DNA of 22,482 bases from an uncultured Oscillospiraceae bacterium (GCA_900757695.1 CAAEOU010000200.1:1-22482), one strand, 5' to 3'; positions 15,876 through 22,482 are shown, counted from the stretch's first letter. A program made the numbers and translations. The notes: generated by a model from the letters alone, not told the origin.

Positions 15876-15917
15876 TCCGCCCTGCGAAACTAGACAATTT
15901 CACAGGGCGGAATTTTT
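15876..15917 (+). terminator. Terminator-like stem-loop with + strand T-tract
   Basis: TCCGCCCTG (15876-15884) pairs with CAGGGCGGA (15903-15911); one mismatch and GAAA/TTTC extend the stem inward. ATTTTTC follows on the + strand. The only gene that ends here (15928) is on the - strand, so the T-tract faces the wrong way for it. It may work weakly for both, or be left from a lost + strand gene. Confidence 0.5.
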
Positions 15918-15927
15918 CATGGATCCA

Positions 15928-17637
15928 TTATGCGCCGTGTTCCTCCAGATAGGTCTGGTAGGAATGATTATAGGCCTCCACCACTTGGGTCATGCCCATG
16001 TCCATGGCGGTGGCGATGACGTTGTCCAGATCCTCCATGGTTTCCTGACAGGAAATTACCTTAAAGGTGTGTTCCCAGAAGTAGGTGCAGCAGTCGGTCT
16101 CGTATTCATTCACAATATCCTTGTCCTCGGCACTCAACTGGAAGTTGGGGGGATAGCAGAGGTAGGAACCACGGGTAGATACCCACATATCCACGGCATC
16201 CATCTGCTCGGGGGTATAGTCTGCAATCATCGGGCTGGTGTCAAAATCACAGGGAGCCCAATACAGGGCGTACCTCGCACTCCGCAGCAGGAACATAAAG
16301 CACTCGGAATCGTTCCAAACTGCATCGGTATAGGTGGGCTTGCCGTCATCCTGAATGATATAGGTCTCGTTCTCCACGCCCCAGTTGGCCAGTAGATTGC
16401 CCTCGGGGGTAAAAAAGTAGTCCAGAAAGCGGCAGAACGTAGCGGGATCCTCACAGGCGGAGAACACCATCATCATGCCGGTGGTGCCGGTTTTTTCCTG
16501 CGGGGTGACGCCGGAGACGTTGGTGGATTCGTCGTTGTAGAGTTTCAGGTCGGCTATGGGAACGCCGTCGATGTCGTCATACAGCAGGGCCGAGGAGTCA
16601 AAGCCCCAGGCTGCGGTATTGCCCGCAAGGAACGTGGACTGGACGTTGCCGTTGGGGTTGCTGACGTTCAGATAGTCGTCGTTGAAGATGCCCTTCTCGT
16701 ACCAGCCACGAAGGAATTCGATATAATCCCGGAAATTCTGAGTAGTGGCGGACCAGACGATCTCATCAGAGCCTTCATCCTTTAGCTGATAGAGCATCTT
16801 GTCACCCTCGGCCTTGGTGTTGAAGGCATAATTGAGATAGCAGTTCAGGTCGGCAGTGACCTCAAAGGCGTTGCTCAGACCGTATTTGTCCTTACAGGCC
16901 AGAAGAAAATCCGTGAGCTCGTCCACGGTGGTGGGGGTGTCCATGCCCAGCTCGTTCAGCCAATCCTGCCGAATGTTCAGGCCGGCATTGATAAATGAGC
17001 CAGCACGGGACTGGATCTGCACCAGCATCCCATTGGGCTCATACACGCAGTCGGCAAAGTCCTGATCCGACAGGAGCATTGCTTCATAATTGGGCATATT
17101 GTCGTGGATGTAGCCGGAGAGATCCAGCATCACTTCGTCGTCTACCAAACCGGTTTTCCCGGTGGTGTAGTCGATGTTGGAATTGCAGGCGTCGGGATAG
17201 TCTCCTGCGGCCATAATCAGGCTGATCTGGGTCTCCCATGCCTGCTCGGATACGCTCTGCCACTCCAAGGTAACGCCAGTGGCTTCCACCATAGCGTCCC
17301 AGGCAAGGCTGCTGTCAAAATCAGAACTGGACATGATCGTAGAGTCCAGCAGCGTGGGTTTACTGTAGAGCACCGAAAAGCTGGGGGAACCGTCCAAAGG
17401 ATAGTCGATTACTACCGCGGGCTCCTGGGGCTCCGAGGCCTCCAGCTCCGATGCGGGTGCTTCGGAGCCTTCCGGCGCTTCGGAATGCTCCGGTGCAGTG
17501 GACTGGGGACTGGTCACTTCGCCCAGAGACTGGCTTGCTGCTGCCGGTGTGCTGGTTGATTCCCCACCGCAGGCCGCAAGGGACATCCCAAGCGTCGCTG
17601 CCAGCAGAATACTCAGCAGCTTACTGATTTTTTTCAT
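15928..17637 (-). CDS. Extracellular solute-binding lipoprotein
   Basis: A 569-residue secreted lipoprotein. The signal peptide MKKISKLLSILLAATLGMSL runs to the lipobox LAAC, with lipidated Cys23. A low-complexity linker rich in Ser, Pro, Glu and Ala follows (about residues 28-75), then a periplasmic binding-protein fold with typical elements: SLIMAAGDYPDAC, MLDLSGYIHDNMPNYEAML, PTTVDELTDFLLACKDKYG and FCRFLDYFFTPEGNLLANWG. It resembles the LipO-type oligosaccharide-binding subunits of Bacillota. Start 17637 has GGAGG six to seven bases upstream; the longer frame to 17772 lacks this and would bury the signal. No permease or ATPase genes accompany it here, so it is an orphan subunit or serves a transporter elsewhere. 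It is divergent from a ferredoxin-FAD oxidoreductase, hinting at uptake of that enzyme's substrate. Confidence 0.88.
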   Translation of the reverse strand: MKKISKLLSILLAATLGMSLAACGGESTSTPAAASQSLGEVTSPQSTAPEHSEAPEGSEAPASELEASEPQEPAVVIDYPLDGSPSFSVLYSKPTLLDSTIMSSSDFDSSLAWDAMVEATGVTLEWQSVSEQAWETQISLIMAAGDYPDACNSNIDYTTGKTGLVDDEVMLDLSGYIHDNMPNYEAMLLSDQDFADCVYEPNGMLVQIQSRAGSFINAGLNIRQDWLNELGMDTPTTVDELTDFLLACKDKYGLSNAFEVTADLNCYLNYAFNTKAEGDKMLYQLKDEGSDEIVWSATTQNFRDYIEFLRGWYEKGIFNDDYLNVSNPNGNVQSTFLAGNTAAWGFDSSALLYDDIDGVPIADLKLYNDESTNVSGVTPQEKTGTTGMMMVFSACEDPATFCRFLDYFFTPEGNLLANWGVENETYIIQDDGKPTYTDAVWNDSECFMFLLRSARYALYWAPCDFDTSPMIADYTPEQMDAVDMWVSTRGSYLCYPPNFQLSAEDKDIVNEYETDCCTYFWEHTFKVISCQETMEDLDNVIATAMDMGMTQVVEAYNHSYQTYLEEHGA

Positions 17638-17708
17638 TATATTCCTCCATTCTTTGGGCCCAGACCATCCTTGCATTTCGGAAAACGGCCTGCCACCCGG
17701 ATAATTCC

Positions 17709-17738
17709 AGTATAGTGCGTATACGAACAATCCGTAAA
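17709..17738 (-). promoter_or_regulatory. Promoter of the solute-binding protein gene
   Basis: On the - strand, TTTACG (17733-17738), 18 bases and TATACT (17709-17714). The palindrome CGTATACG (17718-17725) sits in the spacer. About 70 bases precede the start codon. Confidence 0.55.
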
Positions 17739-17760
17739 CTGACAAAAGCACAACCCATTG

Positions 17761-17851
17761 ATCATTTTTCAATCCCGGTCCCGAAAAGCCGGAAAATGAT
17801 ATTTCAGTTGGGATTGTGACGGTGGCGCCTTCCGGGTTTCTTCCTTATAAT
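17761..17851 (+). promoter_or_regulatory. Nested inverted repeats and -10 box before the FAD oxidoreductase
   Basis: ATCATTTT (17761-17768) pairs with AAAATGAT (17793-17800), and CAATCCC (17770-17776) with GGGATTG (17810-17816). A TATAAT -10 box lies at 17846-17851, about 30 bases before the start, without a good -35 at normal spacing. A weak -35 with nearby dyads is what an activator-dependent promoter would look like. No regulator gene is adjacent. Confidence 0.45.
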
Positions 17852-17880
17852 AGAAACACTACATAGAAAGAGGTGTCCCT

Positions 17881-19578
17881 ATGGCATATTACATTGGTCC
17901 CCGCTGCAGTGCCTGCCACTATTGTTATAACGAATGTCCGGTTCACGCCATTCGTTTTTCCGGCACCAGCTATGAAATCGACGAGTTCAAGTGCATTGGC
18001 TGCGGAAAATGCGCGCAGGTCTGTCCCTCGGGAATCATCTATGATCCCATGAACGTCTCCGAGCCTGAACCACATACGCCTCAGGAGCTGGAATGCGATC
18101 TGGTGGTGCTGGGCGGCGGCGGCTCCGGTCTGGTGGCGGCGGTACGCGCAGCGCAGGAATCCGGCTGCCGTGTAATCGTTCTGGAAAAAGCGAAAAAACC
18201 CGGCGGCAATACCACGCTGGGCCACGGCTTCCTGATGCGCTATACCAAATGGCATGAAAAGGCGGGCCTGCCCGATGTGCGGGAGGAGTACCTCAATAAG
18301 CTCTATGAGGACACCGGCAGGGTCATGGACTATCAGCTGCTCCGGGACGCTACCTACGGCCTCAGCGACATGTTCGACTGGCTTTGTACTTTCGGAGATG
18401 TGGAAAAATGCTTTAAGCTCATGAAGCCCGGCGATCCCGGCGTTCCTCCCGGCATTCCCTTTGCCATGATCGACTTCCCACAGCGGATCGAGAATGTCAA
18501 CAGCTCGGATACCTCCATGGGCCCCGGCTGGATGGGCACATTTGTGGTGCGGAAAATGCTGGAGGTCGGCGAAAAGCTGGGGATTCAGGTATACACTGAG
18601 CATAAGGCCGAGCATCTGTTGCTGGACGATCAGGGCCATTTCTGCGGCGTTCAGGCCTCCAACCCCGGCGGCACTGTCACGATTCATGCCAAGGGCTGCA
18701 TTCTGGCTACCGGCGGCTTTGCCCACAACGATCAGCTCATGACCCGTACTAATCCCGACTTCTTCCGGGGCGTTCCGGTCAAGCGGCTGAGTGTGGCCGG
18801 CGCTACCGGCGACGGCATTACTATGGCTAAGGAAATCGGTGCCCAGGTGGATCTGGAGCGGCTGCGTGTGCCGGCTTCCGGCCCTGTGCATCATCCCTTT
18901 AATTATACCGTCATGAGCTTGGGCGGCTTTGGCAGTCCTATGTTCGACCAGACCGGCCATAAGGTGGTGCTTCATGGCGGCGGCCCGGGAAATCCCACCG
19001 GCCCGCTGGACAAAATGGAGGGCTGCTTCGTCTACACGGTGCTGGACAGCGACACCGTCCGGAAAAACGGCGAAGCCGCCATTGACCGGAACAATGATCC
19101 GTCTGCGCAGTCCTCCAAGGAGAACTATCAGAAGGAAATTGACTTGGAAGCAACCTGCGGTCTTCCCGTGCGAAAGGCATGGACGTTGGAGGGGCTGGCT
19201 GAGAAAATGGGCGTAAACCCTGCTGCCTTTGTGGAAGAGGTGGCAAAGCACAATCAGGAGGCGGAAAACGAGCCTACTGATACCCCGCCCGGACCCTTTG
19301 GCCCTATGACGCCCGAAACCATCAAGACCGCACCGTTTTATGCGGTCTATGGCGGACGGTTCAGCGAGTCGGCTTCCGGCGGTGTGGTCACCAATACCCA
19401 GCTGGAGGTGGTTAAGGAGTCCGGCGAGGCAATTCCCGGCCTGTGGGCAGTGGGGGATGCCTGCCGCGGGCTGTTCTTAAAGGATGACTCCGGCGGAAAG
19501 TTTGGCGAAATGCCATGGGCCATGGCCAGCGGATATCTGGCTGGCGGCTATGCGGCAAAGGCCATGGCGCAGAAGTAA
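17881..19578 (+). CDS. Ferredoxin-FAD oxidoreductase, fumarate reductase-like family
   Basis: A 565-residue cytosolic protein without signal peptide. Residues 1-55 are a two-cluster ferredoxin domain (Cys9, 12, 15, 19 and Cys38, 41, 44, 48). From residue 72 an FAD_binding_2-type flavoprotein begins (LVVLGGGGSGLVAAVRAA, VIVLEKAKKPGGNT), continuing to GLWAVGDACRGLF near the C-terminus. This family includes fumarate and urocanate reductases and 3-ketosteroid dehydrogenases. The fumarate-type HHTMGG segment is replaced by GGRFSESASGG, so fumarate is unlikely. The ferredoxin domain implies electrons come from reduced ferredoxin. AGAGGTG precedes ATG 17881. The divergent binding protein and the Old Yellow Enzyme gene at 22145 suggest reduction of an organic substrate; the substrate is unknown. 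Confidence 0.88.
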   Translation: MAYYIGPRCSACHYCYNECPVHAIRFSGTSYEIDEFKCIGCGKCAQVCPSGIIYDPMNVSEPEPHTPQELECDLVVLGGGGSGLVAAVRAAQESGCRVIVLEKAKKPGGNTTLGHGFLMRYTKWHEKAGLPDVREEYLNKLYEDTGRVMDYQLLRDATYGLSDMFDWLCTFGDVEKCFKLMKPGDPGVPPGIPFAMIDFPQRIENVNSSDTSMGPGWMGTFVVRKMLEVGEKLGIQVYTEHKAEHLLLDDQGHFCGVQASNPGGTVTIHAKGCILATGGFAHNDQLMTRTNPDFFRGVPVKRLSVAGATGDGITMAKEIGAQVDLERLRVPASGPVHHPFNYTVMSLGGFGSPMFDQTGHKVVLHGGGPGNPTGPLDKMEGCFVYTVLDSDTVRKNGEAAIDRNNDPSAQSSKENYQKEIDLEATCGLPVRKAWTLEGLAEKMGVNPAAFVEEVAKHNQEAENEPTDTPPGPFGPMTPETIKTAPFYAVYGGRFSESASGGVVTNTQLEVVKESGEAIPGLWAVGDACRGLFLKDDSGGKFGEMPWAMASGYLAGGYAAKAMAQK

Positions 19579-19604
19579 TCCGTTGCAGCCATAGAGCAGA
19601 AAGT

Positions 19605-19644
19605 GGACGAGATTTGGAGTCGAAAGCGGTTCCAAATCTCGTCC
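19605..19644 (+). terminator. Terminator of the FAD oxidoreductase gene
   Basis: A 14-bp perfect stem (GGACGAGATTTGGA, 19605-19618, with 19631-19644) and 12-base loop are followed by TTTGATTTGTTTTG. It lies 26 bases after the stop codon. Confidence 0.88.
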
Positions 19645-19725
19645 TTTGATTTGTTTTGCAATGACAAATGAAGGCTGTGGATGATCGTGGTGTTGCTGGG
19701 GGATGGCAACGGTTGATAATAATAC

Positions 19726-19787
19726 GGTTTCAAATGGTTTCATTCGGTTTCACTTAAAAATGAAACCATAGCGGTGGAATTGAAACC
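19726..19787. repeat. Phased GGTTTCA direct and inverted repeat array
   Basis: GGTTTCA occurs at 19726-19732, 19736-19742 and 19746-19752, exactly ten bases apart. Its complement TGAAACC occurs at 19761-19767 and 19781-19787, twenty bases apart. Copies 2 and 4 also form an 11-bp perfect dyad, ATGGTTTCATT (19734-19744) with AATGAAACCAT (19759-19769). It lies between the 3' ends of two convergent genes. It could be a protein-binding array, a recombination site or a structured 3' end; the helical spacing favours protein binding. Confidence 0.8.
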
Positions 19788-19814
19788 ATGCTGATCGGTT
19801 AGACAAATCAAAAT

Positions 19815-20252
19815 TTATAGGTCTTTTCGCATGTATCTTGACGCATATTCCCGATAGCCGTTCTTTGGATAAAATGAGTAAGACTCAAACCACTGTTCCC
19901 TAGGAGAACCAAGATGAACAAGCGAAACGGTAATACCTTGACTTCGCATTTCATTTTCCGCTGTTTGAAGGAGTTTTGTTCCTATTCCTTTATGCTTTTC
20001 AGACGCTTTCACATAAAGTCTGTGAAGAAAGGCTTCCGAGGGATTTTCTGTTTTGGAATATCCAATACATCCTATCACTCTGTCATCCTCATTGATTGCA
20101 ACCCAAAACATATCTCCACTGTCAAAGTAGTTTTTGCGTATATCCAGCAAATCTTTGTTTATAGTGGGTTTTCTTCCGAGAGCATCTTTGGCCTGCAGAA
20201 CCATAAAAATAAGGTCATCCCTGTATTTCTCTTCGTAAAGCTTAATAATCAC
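19815..20252 (-). CDS. GNAT-family N-acetyltransferase
   Basis: About 145 residues from a GTG start at 20252, which gives MIIKLYEEKYRDDLIFMVLQ, with GGAGA eight to ten bases upstream. ATGs farther out (20324, 20303, 20300) are less likely, since TATAAT -10 boxes (20289-20294 and 20302-20307 on the - strand) overlap that region. The acetyl-CoA binding motif A is LHRLYVKASEKHKGIGTKLLQ, with the R/Q-x-x-G-x-G/A core as HKGIGT. VIGCIGYSKTEN is the preceding beta strand and SFYPKNGYREY the C-terminal motif. The substrate is unknown. The gene is clearly more AT-rich than the left part of the window, consistent with acquired DNA. No partner gene is co-transcribed. Confidence 0.85.
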   Translation of the reverse strand: MIIKLYEEKYRDDLIFMVLQAKDALGRKPTINKDLLDIRKNYFDSGDMFWVAINEDDRVIGCIGYSKTENPSEAFLHRLYVKASEKHKGIGTKLLQTAENEMRSQGITVSLVHLGSPREQWFESYSFYPKNGYREYASRYMRKDL

Positions 20253-20326
20253 GCTTATCTCTCCGTCAAATTCAAGTACATAGAATGAATTATAGCACAT
20301 CATTATAAAGTTTACTATAATCAATA

Positions 20327-20359
20327 AGTCCGATGGTTTCGCATCAAAACCATCGGACT
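20327..20359 (-). terminator. Terminator after the HTH gene
   Basis: A 13-bp perfect stem (AGTCCGATGGTTT, 20327-20339, with 20347-20359) and 7-base loop. On the - strand it follows the stop at 20394 and is trailed by TTATTGATTATAG, a moderate T-rich run. It also separates the HTH gene from the GNAT gene. Confidence 0.75.
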
Positions 20360-20393
20360 AATTTGGCGATACAGGACAAAATAGATATCGCTG

Positions 20394-21041
20394 TTAAGGC
20401 GCAATTTTCTCCAGCAAATCAGCGGGTTTGCAACAAAGTGCTTGTGCCAGCAAGATCAGGTATTCCGCCTGCGCCTTATTGATGTTCTTCTGCCTTTGCT
20501 CATACTGCTGGATGGTTCGCAGAGGGACACCCGAGATTTCGGATAACTCCCGCTGACTCAGCCCCGACTTTACACGCAGCGTTTTGAGATTTGTATCAGG
20601 ATGGGCGGCTGCATACAGTTCGTTCATCTTATTACAGAACTGGCGGATGTCCATTTCATGATAAGGGGTATACAGGTTTAGAATCTCGTTGATCGGAATA
20701 CATTGGATGATTTGCTGAAACTGAAGCGCTGTGTACCATTGATAATAAGCCAGAGCCCAACCAGTCCAGTACTGAGGACTACGGTTCACGGTATAGCGTG
20801 GCTTGATCCGATTAACAGTCTGATTCGCTTTCTCCAGAACTAAATAACAGAGCTCTACCCCAGACATTCCAACGATCACCGTAAAGTCTCCGCGCTCAAA
20901 ACGTGCAGCAATTCCGGACGAAATAAATAGGTCGAAAAAGCTGCGAAGATCATAGCTTAGATCATGTACGGCAAAATCCAGCATCCGCCCCAGTGCGGTT
21001 TGGGCCTTTTCCAGATATACCTTATCGTAGGCGTGGATCAT
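20394..21041 (-). CDS. HTH (XRE) protein with DUF3791-like N-terminal part
   Basis: A 215-residue cytosolic protein from ATG 21041 (MIHAYDKVYLEKAQ). GAGGAG lies ten bases upstream and the gene overlaps the preceding frame by 20 bases. The C-terminal XRE helix-turn-helix covers about residues 152-210 (LKTLRVKSGLSQRELSEISG, VPLRTIQQYEQ). Residues 15-70 (FAVHDLSYDLRSFFDLFISS and on) resemble DUF3791, small proteins that accompany DUF3990 genes; this match is from memory. The middle is Trp/Tyr-rich (YWTGWALAYYQWYTALQFQQ) and unrecognised. It is directly downstream of a DUF3990-like remnant. In intact versions the pair would fit a toxin-antitoxin layout with this as antitoxin and repressor; here the partner is broken and the HTH protein remains. 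Confidence 0.8.
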   Translation of the reverse strand: MIHAYDKVYLEKAQTALGRMLDFAVHDLSYDLRSFFDLFISSGIAARFERGDFTVIVGMSGVELCYLVLEKANQTVNRIKPRYTVNRSPQYWTGWALAYYQWYTALQFQQIIQCIPINEILNLYTPYHEMDIRQFCNKMNELYAAAHPDTNLKTLRVKSGLSQRELSEISGVPLRTIQQYEQRQKNINKAQAEYLILLAQALCCKPADLLEKIAP

Positions 21042-21480
21042 GTGGCAGCATCTCCTCATCCAAAATTGTGGTGATATAGATATCCCCTCGCTGACGCCGA
21101 TTTTGCTCGACACTAAAATATTCCCGTCTGGCGCATTTGTCACGCAGCATTTTCTTTTCATACCATTCAGAAGCATCCGCTACCTCGCAGCCCACATAGT
21201 GAATAGCCTGAAATGCTTTTTCGCTCTTTAAGACGAACTGCTGTCCTAACTTTCCAAGATGCATTGCATTTCCTAATTGGCGGTAAGAAATGGTGCCATT
21301 GATGAAGTCCTGGGCGAAGGAGAAGTAGCTGTCATCCGCGCGATAACCGATGATGGCATCATAACGCTTATATGGGATGGCAAAGTTCTTGAGAATATAC
21401 TCTTTGGCTTCCAATGCCAGCCCAGAGGGAACGTCAAACTCTCGGTTTTCCAGAAGGACAGCAAGCCAATTCAGAATATC
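21022..21480 (-). pseudogene. DUF3990-like protein, N-terminally truncated at a breakpoint
   Basis: About 150 C-terminal residues of a protein ending DIYITTILDEEMLPHDPRLR. FDVPSGLALEAKEYILKNF, YDAIIGYRADDSYFSFAQDF and INGTISYRQLGNAMHLGKLG are segments I associate with DUF3990-type proteins, whose fold is related to ADP-ribosyltransferases. The usual start of such proteins (a YHGS-like NAD-binding motif) is missing: coding sense ends near 21475-21484, where SLH-domain coding on the other strand begins. The longer open frame to 22068 is an artefact of reading through the antisense of the SLH part. With its active-site half lost, the protein should be inactive. It overlaps the HTH gene by 20 bases. 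Confidence 0.72.
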
Positions 21481-21975
21481 ATCGGCTACCCCGACGGCAT
21501 GGTGCGGCCCCAGGGCAATATCACCCGAGCAGAGGTTGCAACGATCTTCTTCCGGCTGCTCAGTGAGGAGACCCGGGCGGAGCTGGTGAAGATCGCAGCC
21601 AGCTTTGACGAAAAGGGTGCCGACAGCGACAACCCCTTTGAGGACGCGGGCAACCACTGGGCGGCGGAGTATATCGCTCTGGCCACCGAGAATGGCTGGA
21701 TCAACGGCTATGAGGATCAGACCTTCAAGCCCGACCAGTACATCACCCGGGCAGAGACCATGGCGGTGGTGAACCGGGTGCTCCAGCGCCTGCCTCGGAA
21801 CAAGGAGGATCTGCTGCCCGGCATGATTACCTGGCCGGACAACATGGACGAGGACGCCTGGTACTACCTGTACGTCCAGAAGGCTACCAACGGTCACACC
21901 TACGAGCGCGTAAACGGCAGCGAGCATTGGATCGACTGGGAGGAGACTCCCGACTGGAAGCAGTACGAGCGCTGA
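21478..21975 (+). pseudogene. SLH-domain protein, C-terminal fragment
   Basis: The last 165 residues of a surface-layer homology protein. Coding sense starts abruptly inside an SLH repeat (IIGYPDGMVRPQGNITRAEV) and continues with a full repeat (FEDAGNHWAAEYIALATENG, WINGYEDQTFKPDQYITRAE) and a C-terminal end with ITWPDNMDEDAWYYLYVQKA. The repeats normally anchor exported proteins to cell-wall polymers. The signal peptide and main body are absent; the left boundary abuts the DUF3990-like fragment on the opposite strand. The apparent start at ATG 21277 lies in the antisense of that fragment and is not real. GC is high, like the left part of the window, unlike the AT-richer DNA at 19800-21470. 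Confidence 0.8.
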
Positions 21976-21993
21976 ACCCCATACGGCAAACAA

Positions 21994-22019
21994 AGCGGTA
22001 GACCTTCGGGCCTGCCGCT
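21994..22019 (+). terminator. Weak UUCG stem-loop after the SLH fragment
   Basis: AGCGG...CCGCT arms (21994-21998 and 22015-22019), extended inward with two mismatches, enclose a TTCG tetraloop. There is no T-tract after it, so it is a decayed or factor-assisted terminator. The following 22020-22130 is AT-rich leader to the next gene without a clear promoter. Confidence 0.45.
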
Positions 22020-22144
22020 CTGCCTGTAGCGGGAATGTATAGTTCCTGAAGCATTTGTATAAAAACAACGCTTTCTATTTTTTCTTGGGAAATTTAAAAT
22101 AAACTCGAAGGGACTAGTCTTTATCAAAGCAAAGGGAGGATCGT

Positions 22145-22482
22145 ATGAACGAGCTCAAACATCTGCTTGAACCGGTTTTGGTTCGCGGAAAGCGATATAA
22201 AAATCGAATCACTTGCGCACCCAGTGGCGCGATTGGAAATGTGTTCCCCGATGGAACCATCAATCTTCATGAGGTGGAGGAACTGGCAGTCAAGTCCCGC
22301 GGCGGATTTGCGTCTGTCACGGTAGGCGAGACACCAATTGATGAAAAATATGCGAAAAAAATTAAATCCTTTGCAGCTACAGATTTCACCCGCCTGGAAG
22401 GGCCGCAGTTTGAAGGGTGGAAAAAAGTCCTCCGGTACGCCAAAGCCGGCGGCGAGAATCTGGCCCTAGTTCAGCTGTCCCA
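22145..22482 (+). CDS. Old Yellow Enzyme-family NADH:flavin oxidoreductase (partial)
   Basis: The first 112 codons are visible and the gene runs off the right edge. AAAGGGAGG ends about five bases before ATG 22145. The N-terminus MNELKHLLEPVLVRGKRYKN, followed by RITCAPSGAI, is the typical opening of OYE-family (beta/alpha)8 FMN proteins. GGFASVTVGETPID (where FMN contacts begin) and GWKKVLRYAKAGGENLALVQLS, the strand that usually continues as QLxHxGR, follow. Many clostridial members carry a C-terminal 4Fe-4S and FAD/NADH part and reduce enoates, such as 2-enoyl-CoA or bile acid intermediates; whether this one does cannot be seen. It may work with the ferredoxin-FAD protein at 17881-19578, from which it is separated by the rearranged block. 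Confidence 0.85.
   Translation, partial: MNELKHLLEPVLVRGKRYKNRITCAPSGAIGNVFPDGTINLHEVEELAVKSRGGFASVTVGETPIDEKYAKKIKSFAATDFTRLEGPQFEGWKKVLRYAKAGGENLALVQLS

Noticed and set aside
17638..17772. An extended start for the solute-binding protein at 17772
   Set aside because: The extra residues would bury the lipoprotein signal, and the GGAGG site fits ATG 17637; the promoter also lies inside the extension.
17845..19251. A 468-codon open frame on the - strand opposite the ferredoxin-FAD gene
   Set aside because: Same antisense effect; the + strand has a ribosome site, ferredoxin Cys motifs and a dinucleotide-binding motif.
19726..19787. A short CRISPR array
   Set aside because: Repeats are 7 bases with 3-13 base gaps and both orientations; no cas genes are present.
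21277..21975. A complete SLH protein starting at ATG 21277
   Set aside because: The first 65 codons are the antisense of the DUF3990-like fragment and there is no signal peptide.
21022..22068. A single 348-residue protein on the - strand
   Set aside because: Only the last 150 residues look like protein; the first 200 are the antisense of the SLH fragment.

Overview
The window reads as a chromosomal segment of a strictly anaerobic, fairly GC-rich member of the Bacillota, most likely a gut clostridium of the Oscillospiraceae type. This is inferred from strong AGGAGG ribosome sites, an aerotolerant-free energy metabolism built on a trimeric [FeFe] hydrogenase, a long adenosylcobalamin operon, a lipoprotein solute-binding protein, ferredoxin-flavoproteins and Clostridia-type small regulators. 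No species can be named from sequence reading alone.

Layout. (1) 1-6513, + strand: the late half of a cobalamin operon, with genes mostly joined by ATGA overlaps: end of cobU, cobS, a short second CobU-like gene, a CobC-type phosphatase, cbiB, a CobD-type aminotransferase, cbiP/cobQ, the corrinoid adenosyltransferase and cbiC. It ends at a 15-bp perfect stem shared with the convergent operon. (2) 6574-10650, - strand: hydC-hydB-hydA, a NADH- and probably ferredoxin-linked [FeFe] hydrogenase, preceded by a clear promoter and an 18-bp Rex-type operator. (3) 10957-12793, - strand: two membrane proteins and a TetR-like regulator; the middle gene is frameshifted in a run of seven C. (4) 12911-14713, - strand: an HTH-AbrB regulator, an ABC ATPase and its permease. 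(5) 15007-15708, - strand: a membrane sensor cut off at the very first residues of a GGDEF domain. (6) 15928-19578: a solute-binding lipoprotein (-) divergent from a ferredoxin-FAD oxidoreductase (+). (7) 19579-22144: a patchwork with an array of GGTTTCA repeats, a GNAT acetyltransferase, an HTH protein with a DUF3791-like front part, a DUF3990-like fragment and an SLH-domain fragment fused tail to tail at one breakpoint. (8) 22145 to the end: the start of an Old Yellow Enzyme-family oxidoreductase.

How it fits together. The cobalamin genes carry out the late steps: amide formation, corrinoid adenosylation, attachment of aminopropanol phosphate, nucleotide loop assembly, plus one ring-contraction-stage mutase. 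The hydrogenase reoxidises NADH and ferredoxin, and its operator suggests control by the NADH/NAD+ ratio. The ferredoxin-FAD protein and the Old Yellow Enzyme relative may belong to one reductive pathway for an imported organic substrate, now separated by the patchwork, but this is inference. The strongest unusual signals are in the right third: gene remnants, a breakpoint and helically phased repeats, which mark a place of repeated rearrangement. I did not find a clearly new, intact multi-gene system; the best candidates are the HTH/DUF3990 pair and the TetR/membrane protein module.
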